Assembly: GCA_910584985.1 (NCBI GenBank)
Contig: CAJUDJ010000021.1
Span: 1 to 28,625 of the forward strand
DNA from: an uncultured Eubacterium sp.
GTDB taxonomy: Bacteria; Bacillota; Clostridia; Oscillospirales; Acutalibacteraceae
Direction of reading: 5' to 3'
DNA length: 28,625 bases
Both the position numbers and the translations under genes were made by a program. The notes beneath the pieces are model-generated. The model saw nothing but the letters and a program-made list of their open reading frames with translations. It was not told the origin of the DNA and did not search any database. Positions 1-5,760 of this stretch are shown here, piece after piece; within the stretch, counting starts at the first letter, position 1, and each line of letters starts with the position of its first letter.

Positions 1-66
1 CCACCGCCCGAAATACGGAAAAAACGGTGAAATCCACTGCCAAGGGTGCAGATAGGAGGTGACACT

Positions 67-516
67 TTGAAAGTCGGGATAAACATAGACCATTCCGTAG
101 AGGAAGTGGAGGTACTAATTACAGCACAGGAACAAAGCAGAACGGTCAATGCTCTTTATGAACATATTGTAGAGTTCGATAAAAAGAGCCTTGAAACATT
201 AACAGCATACAAAGATGATATAGCTAAGATTGTAAATGTGACTGATGTTTTCCGAATATATACGGGAAATCAAAAGGTCTACATTCAAACACATCAAGGC
301 GAGTATGCAATACGGTACAGATTGTATGAATTGGAAGCGGCTCTCGACAAAAAACAGTTTCTCCGCATCTCTAATTCAGAAATCGTTAATATCAAAAAAA
401 TTCGGGATATTGATTTAAGCATAATAGGAAGGATTTGTATTAGCTTTGCAGATAATACACAAACCTATGTTTCGAGAAGATATATCCCGAAAATCAAAAA
501 ATCTTTAGGAATATGA
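67..516 (+). CDS. LytTR-family DNA-binding transcriptional regulator
   Basis: A 149-residue regulator. The C-terminal ~95 residues carry the LytTR pattern: a basic/aromatic stretch (VYIQTHQGEYAIRYRLYELE), then FLRISNSEIVNIKKI, then a C-terminal strand with YVSRRYIPKIKKSL. This fold binds direct-repeat promoter sites as a dimer. There is no response-regulator receiver domain, so activity is probably set by a partner rather than by phosphorylation. The frame is open upstream from a GTG at 46, but AGGAGGT at 54-60 lies 6 bases before the TTG at 67, so TTG is the likely start. The DUF3021 gene follows after 9 bases. LytTR plus membrane-protein pairs are known as LytTR regulatory systems (HdrRM and BrsRM of streptococci), in which the membrane protein restrains the regulator. 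That role is inferred here from layout. Confidence 0.88.
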   Translation: MKVGINIDHSVEEVEVLITAQEQSRTVNALYEHIVEFDKKSLETLTAYKDDIAKIVNVTDVFRIYTGNQKVYIQTHQGEYAIRYRLYELEAALDKKQFLRISNSEIVNIKKIRDIDLSIIGRICISFADNTQTYVSRRYIPKIKKSLGI

Positions 517-525
517 GGTGATACT

Positions 526-1002
526 TTGAAAAAGAAAGCATTGAAGTTTGGGACAGTAGGTTTTTTGCTTGGGTGTTTTGCATATTTGCTGTTTTCAATC
601 GTAGTTTCATTGCGGATGAACACAGGAGATTTCTATTTTGCTCTTCCTGCTTTAACAAACAATTACAACAATGAACTATTTGCGACCATTGCTCAGATTT
701 CTACATTTACTTGGCTTGGATTAGCCTGTGGTATTGCTTATCTGTTTAGCGAGAATGTTGAACTTGAGCCATTAAAACAAGCCGTAGGCTATTTAGTTTC
801 GCTAACTGTTGGGATTTTGCCATTAGCATGGGCAGGACAATGGTTTGAGCATATTTTTATTGGCATATTTAGCTATATAATCATTGTTGCTATTGTTTCG
901 CTTCTTTTATTCGTGATTGGATTAGTGAAATTGAAATGCGATGTCGATGAAATTAAGCAGGCTATTGGAATTGGCAAGGAGGTTAATCATGAGGAAATTT
1001 AA
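526..1002 (+). CDS. DUF3021 family membrane protein
   Basis: A 158-residue protein with about four hydrophobic segments (roughly residues 8-28, 55-75, 88-105 and 110-135) and a charged cytoplasmic tail. Length and position directly after a LytTR regulator match DUF3021, a family usually encoded next to LytTR genes. The start is TTG with GAGGTG five bases upstream; that ribosome binding site overlaps the stop of the LytTR gene, so translation is probably coupled. The likely role is a membrane-bound antagonist or sensor for the LytTR protein, inferred from the HdrM/BrsM analogy. No catalytic motif is visible. Confidence 0.75.
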   Translation: MKKKALKFGTVGFLLGCFAYLLFSIVVSLRMNTGDFYFALPALTNNYNNELFATIAQISTFTWLGLACGIAYLFSENVELEPLKQAVGYLVSLTVGILPLAWAGQWFEHIFIGIFSYIIIVAIVSLLLFVIGLVKLKCDVDEIKQAIGIGKEVNHEEI

Positions 1003-1300
1003 TCTATCATCAAAACAAATAATCACTTGGATATGTGTAAATTACGGACTGTTTATACTGGCATTTTTCACTTTAGGCTTTATGGGCAACATCAAAAGTG
1101 TTGTTATTGTTAATTTTGCTTTGGATGTGGTGCTTTGTGTTGTTTCATTTGTTCTTAATATTAGACTCTTCTCTACAAAGTACAAAACACCCATTGTAGG
1201 CAAAATTGGCTTGCTGTTTGCAACATTATGCTTTGCGGCATTTACCTACTTTGCGTTTTTGATGCCAGAGAACGGATTGCCCCCTGTTTTATTCAGTTGA
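989..1300 (+). CDS. Small membrane protein of the LytTR/DUF3021 cluster
   Basis: A 103-residue protein with three predicted membrane segments (about residues 10-30, 37-57 and 68-90). AAGGAGG at 976-982 lies 6 bases before the ATG at 989, so this start is preferred to an upstream in-frame ATG at 941 that has no such site. It overlaps the end of the DUF3021 gene by 14 bases. I do not recognise the family. Tight linkage suggests it works with, or is controlled by, the LytTR pair; a role such as a third membrane component or an immunity-like protein is speculation. Confidence 0.7.
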   Translation: MRKFNLSSKQIITWICVNYGLFILAFFTLGFMGNIKSVVIVNFALDVVLCVVSFVLNIRLFSTKYKTPIVGKIGLLFATLCFAAFTYFAFLMPENGLPPVLFS

Positions 1301-1302
1301 TT

Positions 1303-1368
1303 ATGATAAATACGAAATGGGTACTCTGTCCTGTTTGCGGAAGTAAAACCCGTAGAGCTACTGAATAA
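1303..1368 (+). pseudogene. 5' fragment of a cysteine-rich KTR-domain protein gene
   Basis: The ATG two bases after the preceding stop opens a frame reading MINTKWVLCPVCGSKTR, then RATE and a stop. The first 17 residues match, from memory, the start of the cysteine-rich KTR-domain family: short zinc-ribbon-like proteins of about 60 residues that occur widely on clostridial mobile elements. The family continues past KTR with a second Cys pair, which is missing here. Sequence after about 1353 belongs to an unrelated minus-strand gene. The gene is therefore cut off at its 17th codon by a junction, which points to the edge of a deleted or recombined mobile element. Confidence 0.72.
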
Positions 1369-1580
1369 ACATTTGCCTTATATTCAGGAACATCACTATA
1401 AGTTATAGCTGTATATTGAATGTTTTGACCGTCAAAGGAACGCGTAGCACCTGAATAAGGTGCTTTAAAAGCTAATGTTGAGGTATAAGATGATGCATAT
1501 ACCGCTGAACATAATGATAACATAAAAATTAATAAAAACACAGATGCTATAATACTTTTTTTCTTTCTATTTAATTTCAT
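1355..1580 (-). pseudogene. Truncated small secreted protein (5' part)
   Basis: The gene starts at ATG 1580 with a clear signal peptide (MKLNRKKKSI, a hydrophobic core, then AVYASS). About 45 residues of mature protein follow (TLAFKAPYSGATRSFDGQNI and onward to YSVAL). The layout resembles small secreted beta-rich proteins of gut Firmicutes, though I cannot name the family. The open frame continues to 1293, but its last 19 residues are antisense to the KTR-protein fragment and the end of the preceding gene, so they are not native. The 3' part of the original gene has been lost at about 1354. Confidence 0.6.
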
Positions 1581-1900
1581 AAAAATTACGCCTTAAATTT
1601 ATTATAATATATTATTTTATTCTAAAACACATACAAAAATGTTATAAAATGACTTTAAATCCATTTTTTAAATTTCTGATTAAATACAGTTTTATTCATA
1701 AGCTGTATTTAATAGATGCAAACAAATATTTTATATTCTATCAACATCCTTAATAAATACCATCTTCTTGCGCAAATTAAAGATTAAAAGCTATAAATTG
1801 CAATTAAATTATAATTCATTGCAATTTATACTATCATAAAAACATAACATTGTCAAAAATATATTTTTATAAAATATATTTAAAAATAAAAATATAAAAA
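1581..1900. other. AT-rich gene-free stretch with two inverted repeats
   Basis: No plausible coding frame is present and base composition is far richer in A+T than the flanking genes. Two perfect inverted repeats stand out. One has 11-base arms at 1679-1689 and 1703-1713 (ATTAAATACAG / CTGTATTTAAT). The other has 13-base arms at 1792-1804 and 1818-1830 (TATAAATTGCAAT / ATTGCAATTTATA). Both have 13-base loops and neither is followed by a clean T-run. They could be weak terminators, protein-binding palindromes or mobile-element remains. An ATTATA at 1601-1606 could be the minus-strand -10 box of the broken secreted-protein gene, but no good -35 accompanies it. Confidence 0.55.
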
Positions 1901-1920
1901 GTGCGGTGAAATCACCGCAC
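1901..1920 (-). terminator. Intrinsic terminator of the SDR operon
   Basis: Perfect hairpin with 9-base arms (GTGCGGTGA / TCACCGCAC) and a 2-base centre. On the minus strand it is followed by TTTTTATATTTTTATTTT, and it sits 20 bases past the stop of the gene ending at 1941. It closes the two-gene operon 3301-1941. Confidence 0.88.
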
Positions 1921-1940
1921 CAAAACAAAAATATTGACTT

Positions 1941-2984
1941 TTATTCGCTCTTCATTTCCACAAGCCGGGCTTTGCCTTCAAAGGCTTCTTTTGAAAGCGA
2001 AATGGAATCATAAATGGCTTTTTCAATATTATCGGGCGTGCAGCCAAGCTCCTTGCAGTCATCCGTAGGAATAAATAAATTCATACCCATAATATCGGCA
2101 AGGCCCACAGGGTCAATCCCTGCATCCACATTTCTTTCCTTATAATCCCTGCGCATAACATAGCCAAAGGCCTGAAAGGTCCACTTCGGCACATCCACAA
2201 TTTTTCTGTTTGGCTCATCGTTCATCGCACGGTAAACAATTTTCAGAAATTCACGCCATGTCATATTATAGCAGGAAATGCCGTATGCACGGTAAATGCC
2301 CCTGCCCTGCGAAGCATTTTCAAAAGCCTGCTCTGCCGCACCAACCATTGCCTGCCCCACCTGCCTTACGGTGAGCATAGCCGTGCCGCCGTTCGGATAC
2401 ATTGTAAACGGCATCTTTTCAAAGCGCTGAAGCTGTTCAATCAGAATCACCCACACAGGCTTTCTGCCCGGCTGTGTGCCGAAAATATACGGCAGTTCAA
2501 GCACACCTACCTGAAAATCGGCATCGGCATATTGTTCGCATACCGTTTCCTGATCTATACGGCTTCTAATATATGGGTGCTTATCGCAAAGCAGCATATC
2601 GGGGCGATCCTTGGCAAGCCACGAAAAATAAGAGCCGCACACAACAGCGCCCTTCATTCCTGCCTTTTTGGCAAGCGGCAGCAGCCGTTCCAACGGCGCA
2701 ATATTATATTTGTAATAGGCATCATAAACGGGAGCAGGAAATTCCACTCTTTCGTCAACGCCTGTGGCAAAAACAAAAATATCACTGCCCTGCATCAGTT
2801 CAAGCATTTCATCATCCGAAAGCTTGTTTGCATCTTTAAGCATAATTTCCATTTCCTGCGGCAAAGGTGCGCCAATCGGAAGCGGCGGCAGTGAAAGCGT
2901 TTTAACACTGTGCCCTTTATCAACAAAAAGCTGTGCTGCGGCAGAGCCTAAAAGCCCCGTTCCGCCAATCATAAAAATATTCAT
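1941..2984 (-). CDS. NAD(P)-dependent epimerase/dehydratase-like protein (extended SDR)
   Basis: A 347-residue protein with an N-terminal Rossmann start containing GGTGLLG at residues 7-13, a beta-strand ending in FVFATGVDE near residue 75 and a VVCGSYFSW segment near residue 118. The overall plan is that of the extended short-chain dehydrogenase family, which acts on nucleotide sugars or related small molecules. The usual catalytic YxxxK is not evident: the candidate tyrosine at 138 is followed by Arg rather than Lys at 142. The protein may therefore bind NAD(P) without classic SDR chemistry; the substrate is unknown. AAGGTGA gives a good ribosome binding site before ATG 2984. The small membrane protein gene is 23 bases upstream in the same operon, and a strong terminator follows. 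Confidence 0.8.
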   Translation of the reverse strand: MNIFMIGGTGLLGSAAAQLFVDKGHSVKTLSLPPLPIGAPLPQEMEIMLKDANKLSDDEMLELMQGSDIFVFATGVDERVEFPAPVYDAYYKYNIAPLERLLPLAKKAGMKGAVVCGSYFSWLAKDRPDMLLCDKHPYIRSRIDQETVCEQYADADFQVGVLELPYIFGTQPGRKPVWVILIEQLQRFEKMPFTMYPNGGTAMLTVRQVGQAMVGAAEQAFENASQGRGIYRAYGISCYNMTWREFLKIVYRAMNDEPNRKIVDVPKWTFQAFGYVMRRDYKERNVDAGIDPVGLADIMGMNLFIPTDDCKELGCTPDNIEKAIYDSISLSKEAFEGKARLVEMKSE

Positions 2985-3007
2985 AAAATCACCTTATTTA
3001 TATCTGT

Positions 3008-3301
3008 TTATTGCATGAGCTGCCCTATTATCGCACTGATAATAAAAACGATTGCCGCTAACACGAAGAATAAAACACTGGAATCCGCAAGTGCCTTAGA
3101 ATTTTCGGGCAATTTTTCTGCCTTTTGGGCATTATTTCTTTTGCAGGCATAAACAATGCCTGTTATTACGGGGAAGAAAAATGTAAGAACAACATATGAA
3201 CTGCTGTTTATAATAGCCTTTGATTTGCAATCCTTGGAAACAGAAATTGTCATTAATATATGAAAGATTATAAGTGAGATTATCTCAAAATGTATTTCCA
3301 T
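3008..3301 (-). CDS. Small hypothetical membrane protein
   Basis: A 97-residue protein with three hydrophobic segments (about residues 5-18, 34-52 and 74-94). A basic, lysine-rich loop (KRNNAQKAEK) sits between the second and third. GAGGGGG precedes ATG 3301 and a perfect consensus promoter lies just upstream, so the gene is very likely expressed. It is first in an operon with the SDR-like protein. I do not recognise the family; a role as membrane anchor or partner of the SDR-like protein is only suggested by linkage. Confidence 0.7.
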   Translation of the reverse strand: MEIHFEIISLIIFHILMTISVSKDCKSKAIINSSSYVVLTFFFPVITGIVYACKRNNAQKAEKLPENSKALADSSVLFFVLAAIVFIISAIIGQLMQ

Positions 3302-3325
3302 AAATAAATTCCCCCTCTGATTATG

Positions 3326-3354
3326 ATTATATAGAATAAGTATTGCTTTGTCAA
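3326..3354 (-). promoter_or_regulatory. Consensus sigma-A promoter
   Basis: On the minus strand: TTGACA (3349-3354), a 17-base spacer, then TATAAT (3326-3331). Both hexamers and the spacing are exact matches to the vegetative consensus. It lies 25 bases upstream of ATG 3301 and drives the membrane protein/SDR operon. Confidence 0.9.
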
Positions 3355-3379
3355 ACGAAAGAATTTATATCAAAAAAGA

Positions 3380-3736
3380 AAGGTATGCCCGCACGGCAGT
3401 GGATTTTATTCATTGTGAAAATGAAACAATCCGTTGCCACGAAGGTGCAATATTTTATCCTTTTAACAAAAGGAAGAAAATGCCGTTATCACGGCAGGAT
3501 GCACCTCTCTTTGTGTCGCAAAGAGAGGTACCAGAGAAACGAGCAAAGGGGAGTGTCGCACGCTCCAAGTCCCCTTTGCAAACCCCTCTGCTTCGTGCGG
3601 CGGCACACGCTGCGTAACGCCGCAGGGCAGGTTAATATAAAATTTAAATATCCTCTGCCTTTGGCATGTGCGCAGGGTGCGCTTGCAAAAGAAAACCGCA
3701 CTGCCGTGCGGTTTTCTTCATTGTGAAAATGAAACT
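3380..3736. repeat. Intergenic repeat block with hairpins between direct repeats
   Basis: The 19-base sequence TTCATTGTGAAAATGAAAC occurs at 3409-3427 and again at 3717-3735, each preceded by a similar GG-T-rich stretch and a GCACGGCAGTG-type motif (in opposite orientation). Between them lie hairpins with 10-base arms at 3504-3528 (CCTCTCTTTG / CAAAGAGAGG) and 3543-3579 (GCAAAGGGGA / TCCCCTTTGC). Local GC is higher than in the neighbouring gene-free DNA. Open frames here read as Arg/Cys-rich sequence with no start signals and look spurious. The block resembles the palindromic dispersed repeats common between genes in gut Clostridia. Confidence 0.6.
3691..3716. terminator. Strong hairpin, possible terminator
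   Basis: Perfect 11-base stem (GAAAACCGCAC / GTGCGGTTTTC) with loop TGCC; the ends give T-rich flanks on both strands. It lies in the repeat block and no gene reads directly into it. It may be part of the repeat rather than a dedicated terminator. Confidence 0.5.
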
Positions 3737-3760
3737 TTGTGTTCTTTTGTAAAAGAATAA

Positions 3761-3905
3761 AAAAAGGCTTCCCCTAAAAAGGGGAAGCTGTTGAGCAAAG
3801 CGAAACTGATGAGGTGTGCTGTAAAAATGCGGTTATGGTAACAAATTCATTTCATCCACCGCAAGCGGTCCCCCTTCTCCTAAAAGGAGAAGGCTTGGTT
3901 TTTGA
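3761..3905. repeat. MITE-like palindromic element
   Basis: A unit of about 140 bases bounded by two hairpins. The left one is at 3767-3788 (GCTTCCCCT, loop AAAA, AGGGGAAGC), the right one at 3873-3893 (CCTTCTCCT, loop AAA, AGGAGAAGG). The ends are imperfect inverted repeats of each other (AAGGCTTCCCCT against AAGCCTTCTCCT, 10 of 12). The inner segment with AGCAAAGCGAAACTGATGAGG resembles a dispersed repeat I recall from Ruminococcaceae genomes. It has no coding capacity. It lies just past the stop of the surface protein gene, whose transcript may end in it. Confidence 0.6.
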
Positions 3906-3936
3906 AGCAACTGCATCCTTTTCCCTAAAGAAAGAC

Positions 3937-5391
3937 TTATAATACAGCCTTTTTCTTTTTCAGAACGCCATATGCCATACCACAGGCAGAAAATGCGGCA
4001 AAAGAAATTGCAATAGTCATACCTGAGTCATTTCCCGTTGACGGCGATTTGGCAGTTTCTTTTTGCCCTTGTGATGAAGCCTGCGGCTTCTGCTGTGTTT
4101 CAGCAAGCTTATTCGGCGTTTGTGAATTCGCTTCTTTAATATTTAAAGCGGTTTCCACCGTACCGATTGTATAATGGAGTGCAACAGCATAATTCCCTGC
4201 TGTCAGGGTATTGAGATAAGACGGCTTAAAGGTTAATACAGTTGAACCGTCTGCCAAGGAATAATTGGATTTATCCACTGTTTTTCCGTTTACGGACACA
4301 CTGATAAATTCTTCAAGAGGATATGCACAGTGAATGGATACGCCTTTATCACTGCCGATTGTATATTCCGTATCTGTTCCGTCCGCTATAATTGCTTCAT
4401 CGGCAGGCGGTAATTCTCTTTTTATTACTATATTGTCATAACCTTCAGAATAACTATATGTATATCCGTCCGGATATTCAATTTTTTCATTCCGTTCCGT
4501 AAACCCCTGTTTAATACTGACATTTTCACAAAGCCACTCACAATCAGGATAAGCTGTTTTAACCTGATTGATGACATAATCATTTATTTCATCTTCAGGA
4601 ATTGCACTTGGCACATAAAATACAGGAATCAAATATCGGTTAAGAGCCAATGTTCTTAAATCATAAAGTATTCCGTTTTTGAATATTGCCATTTGTTTTT
4701 CTGCTTTTCCATAGTGGTGACCTGACCAAAAGGATAATCCACCTGAACCTCCTATACCTGATTTTACCTTAACTTCTATTGTATCATCATTAATTTGTTC
4801 ACCGTAATACTTTTCTACTATGCTGTCAAATAGTATGAAATCTGCATTAACAAAATCCTTGAAATCAATTTCAAAATATTTCTTTTCTTCATCAATTTTC
4901 AATCCTTTAACATATTCTTCATCAGCTTTATTATATTTGTTTGTATTGTTAAACACGATATCCATACTGGCTACAGGACAGCAATTATGCTCAAAATCAA
5001 TATAGTTGTAACGAAATGTAATTTCAAAAGTACGAAATTCTTCAACAGTCCAAGAACTAAACGGATAAGTTAATCCATATGAAATATCCATCAAATTATT
5101 TATTTCATCTAGATTCAGCCCAGCTGTTTTCCAACGCTCTTCTATATTATTTTTTATATAAGTAAATAAATCATTATACTTTTCATGCGAAAGATGTGCA
5201 AATTCAGCTTCAGACATATCAATTTTAATTGTATCGGGAAGATTACTTCTTAACTGCTGATACATTTCATCACATACTTCAAAACTTAATTCCTCGACAC
5301 CTGCAAAAGTTGAAATACCCAAACCACCGACTATACCAAGAAGCATAGCAAGTGATAATAAAAGGCTTAAAACTTTTCTTAATCTTTTCAT
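3937..5391 (-). CDS. Secreted, sortase-anchored surface protein with X2-like domain
   Basis: A 484-residue protein. Residues 1-31 form a signal peptide (KRLRK, then a leucine-rich core ending in STFAG). The central ~300 residues are an unrecognised extracellular region rich in Tyr, Asn and acidic residues. Residues ~330-420 resemble an X2/Ig-like module (VSVNGKTVDKSNY, then GSTVLTF-PSYLNTLTAGNY). A Gln/Ser/Lys linker follows, then a wall-sorting signal: SPSTG at 449-453, a hydrophobic stretch and KKKK. SPSTG is a variant of LPXTG/NPXTG, so a sortase of a non-A class may attach it. AGGAGA precedes ATG 5391. The divergent regulator gene and three palindromes over its promoter imply tight control. 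Binding or enzymatic function is unknown. Confidence 0.75.
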   Translation of the reverse strand: MKRLRKVLSLLLSLAMLLGIVGGLGISTFAGVEELSFEVCDEMYQQLRSNLPDTIKIDMSEAEFAHLSHEKYNDLFTYIKNNIEERWKTAGLNLDEINNLMDISYGLTYPFSSWTVEEFRTFEITFRYNYIDFEHNCCPVASMDIVFNNTNKYNKADEEYVKGLKIDEEKKYFEIDFKDFVNADFILFDSIVEKYYGEQINDDTIEVKVKSGIGGSGGLSFWSGHHYGKAEKQMAIFKNGILYDLRTLALNRYLIPVFYVPSAIPEDEINDYVINQVKTAYPDCEWLCENVSIKQGFTERNEKIEYPDGYTYSYSEGYDNIVIKRELPPADEAIIADGTDTEYTIGSDKGVSIHCAYPLEEFISVSVNGKTVDKSNYSLADGSTVLTFKPSYLNTLTAGNYAVALHYTIGTVETALNIKEANSQTPNKLAETQQKPQASSQGQKETAKSPSTGNDSGMTIAISFAAFSACGMAYGVLKKKKAVL

Positions 5392-5415
5392 AATAATTCT
5401 CCTATAACAAAATTT

Positions 5416-5481
5416 ATCTGTAATTCAGATATTTTTATTATATCTGTATTAAAGATAAAAGTCAATATCTGAATTGCAGAT
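5416..5481. promoter_or_regulatory. Three phased operator-like palindromes
   Basis: Three 15-base sites: ATCTGTAATTCAGAT (5416-5430), ATCTGTATTAAAGAT (5442-5456) and ATCTGAATTGCAGAT (5467-5481). The first and third are near-perfect palindromes of the form ATCTG-N5-CAGAT. The third, read on the other strand, differs from the first at a single base; the middle site matches 12 of 15. Their starts are 26 and 25 bases apart. They bracket and fill the minus-strand promoter, which fits repression by the adjacent Cro/CI-type protein. Confidence 0.75.
5437..5465 (-). promoter_or_regulatory. Promoter of the surface protein gene
   Basis: On the minus strand: TTGACT (5460-5465), a 17-base spacer, then TATAAT (5437-5442), about 46 bases upstream of ATG 5391. 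One operator-like site lies between the two hexamers, one just upstream of the -35 box and one just downstream of the -10 box, so a bound repressor would block RNA polymerase. Confidence 0.85.
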
Positions 5482-5510
5482 ATTGCATAATATTTCAAGG
5501 AGGGATTATA

Positions 5511-5726
5511 ATGATTTTTAATAATTTAAAAAATATAAGAATTGACAATGATATAAAACAAAAGGATATTGCAGAAATTCTGAATGTTTCACAAAATACT
5601 TATTCACAATATGAAACAGGCATCATTGCTTTAACAGCTGAAGTATTAATAAAACTATCTGATTACTATAATGTAAGCATAGATTATCTGCTTGACAGAA
5701 CAGACAATCCGAAAATAAATCAATAA
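5511..5726 (+). CDS. Cro/CI-type (XRE) helix-turn-helix regulator
   Basis: A 71-residue protein that is almost entirely one HTH_3 domain: LKNIRIDNDIKQKDIAEIL, then the recognition helix VSQNTYSQYETG, then LIKLSDYYNVSIDYLLDRTD. This is the compact form used by many clostridial repressors; dimerisation probably occurs through the same domain. AAGGAGGG lies 8 bases before the ATG. It is divergent from the wall-anchored protein gene across 119 bases that carry three matching palindromes. It most likely represses that gene, and perhaps its own. The ligand or signal is not evident. Confidence 0.92.
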   Translation: MIFNNLKNIRIDNDIKQKDIAEILNVSQNTYSQYETGIIALTAEVLIKLSDYYNVSIDYLLDRTDNPKINQ

Positions 5727-5729
5727 GAA

Positions 5730-5756
5730 AAAGGCACGATATAAAATCGTGCCTTT
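5730..5756. terminator. Bidirectional terminator
   Basis: Perfect 11-base stem (AAAGGCACGAT / ATCGTGCCTTT) with loop ATAAA between two convergent genes. On the minus strand it is followed by TTCTTATTG, so the run is TTTTTCTT; on the plus strand by CATTTTAT. It ends both the regulator gene and the carboxylase operon, which stops at 5761. Confidence 0.9.
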
Positions 5757-5760
5757 CATT

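Noticed and set aside
1..62. C-terminal end of an upstream gene
   Set aside because: All three plus frames are open from the left edge and stop at 30, 55 and 62; none can be preferred, so no gene is called.
2532..3018. Plus-strand frames of 84-120 codons opposite the SDR-like gene
   Set aside because: They are antisense shadows of a clear Rossmann-fold gene and lack start signals.
3343..3726. 127-codon open frame on the plus strand, with overlapping frames on both strands
   Set aside because: It crosses the direct-repeat and hairpin block, has no ribosome binding site, and its product is an Arg/Cys/His-rich sequence of the kind repeats produce. It also overlaps the TTGACA promoter of the opposite operon.
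3302..3936. CRISPR array or tRNA gene in the repeat-rich gap
   Set aside because: Repeats are only paired, not regularly spaced with spacers, and no cloverleaf or T-arm consensus is visible.
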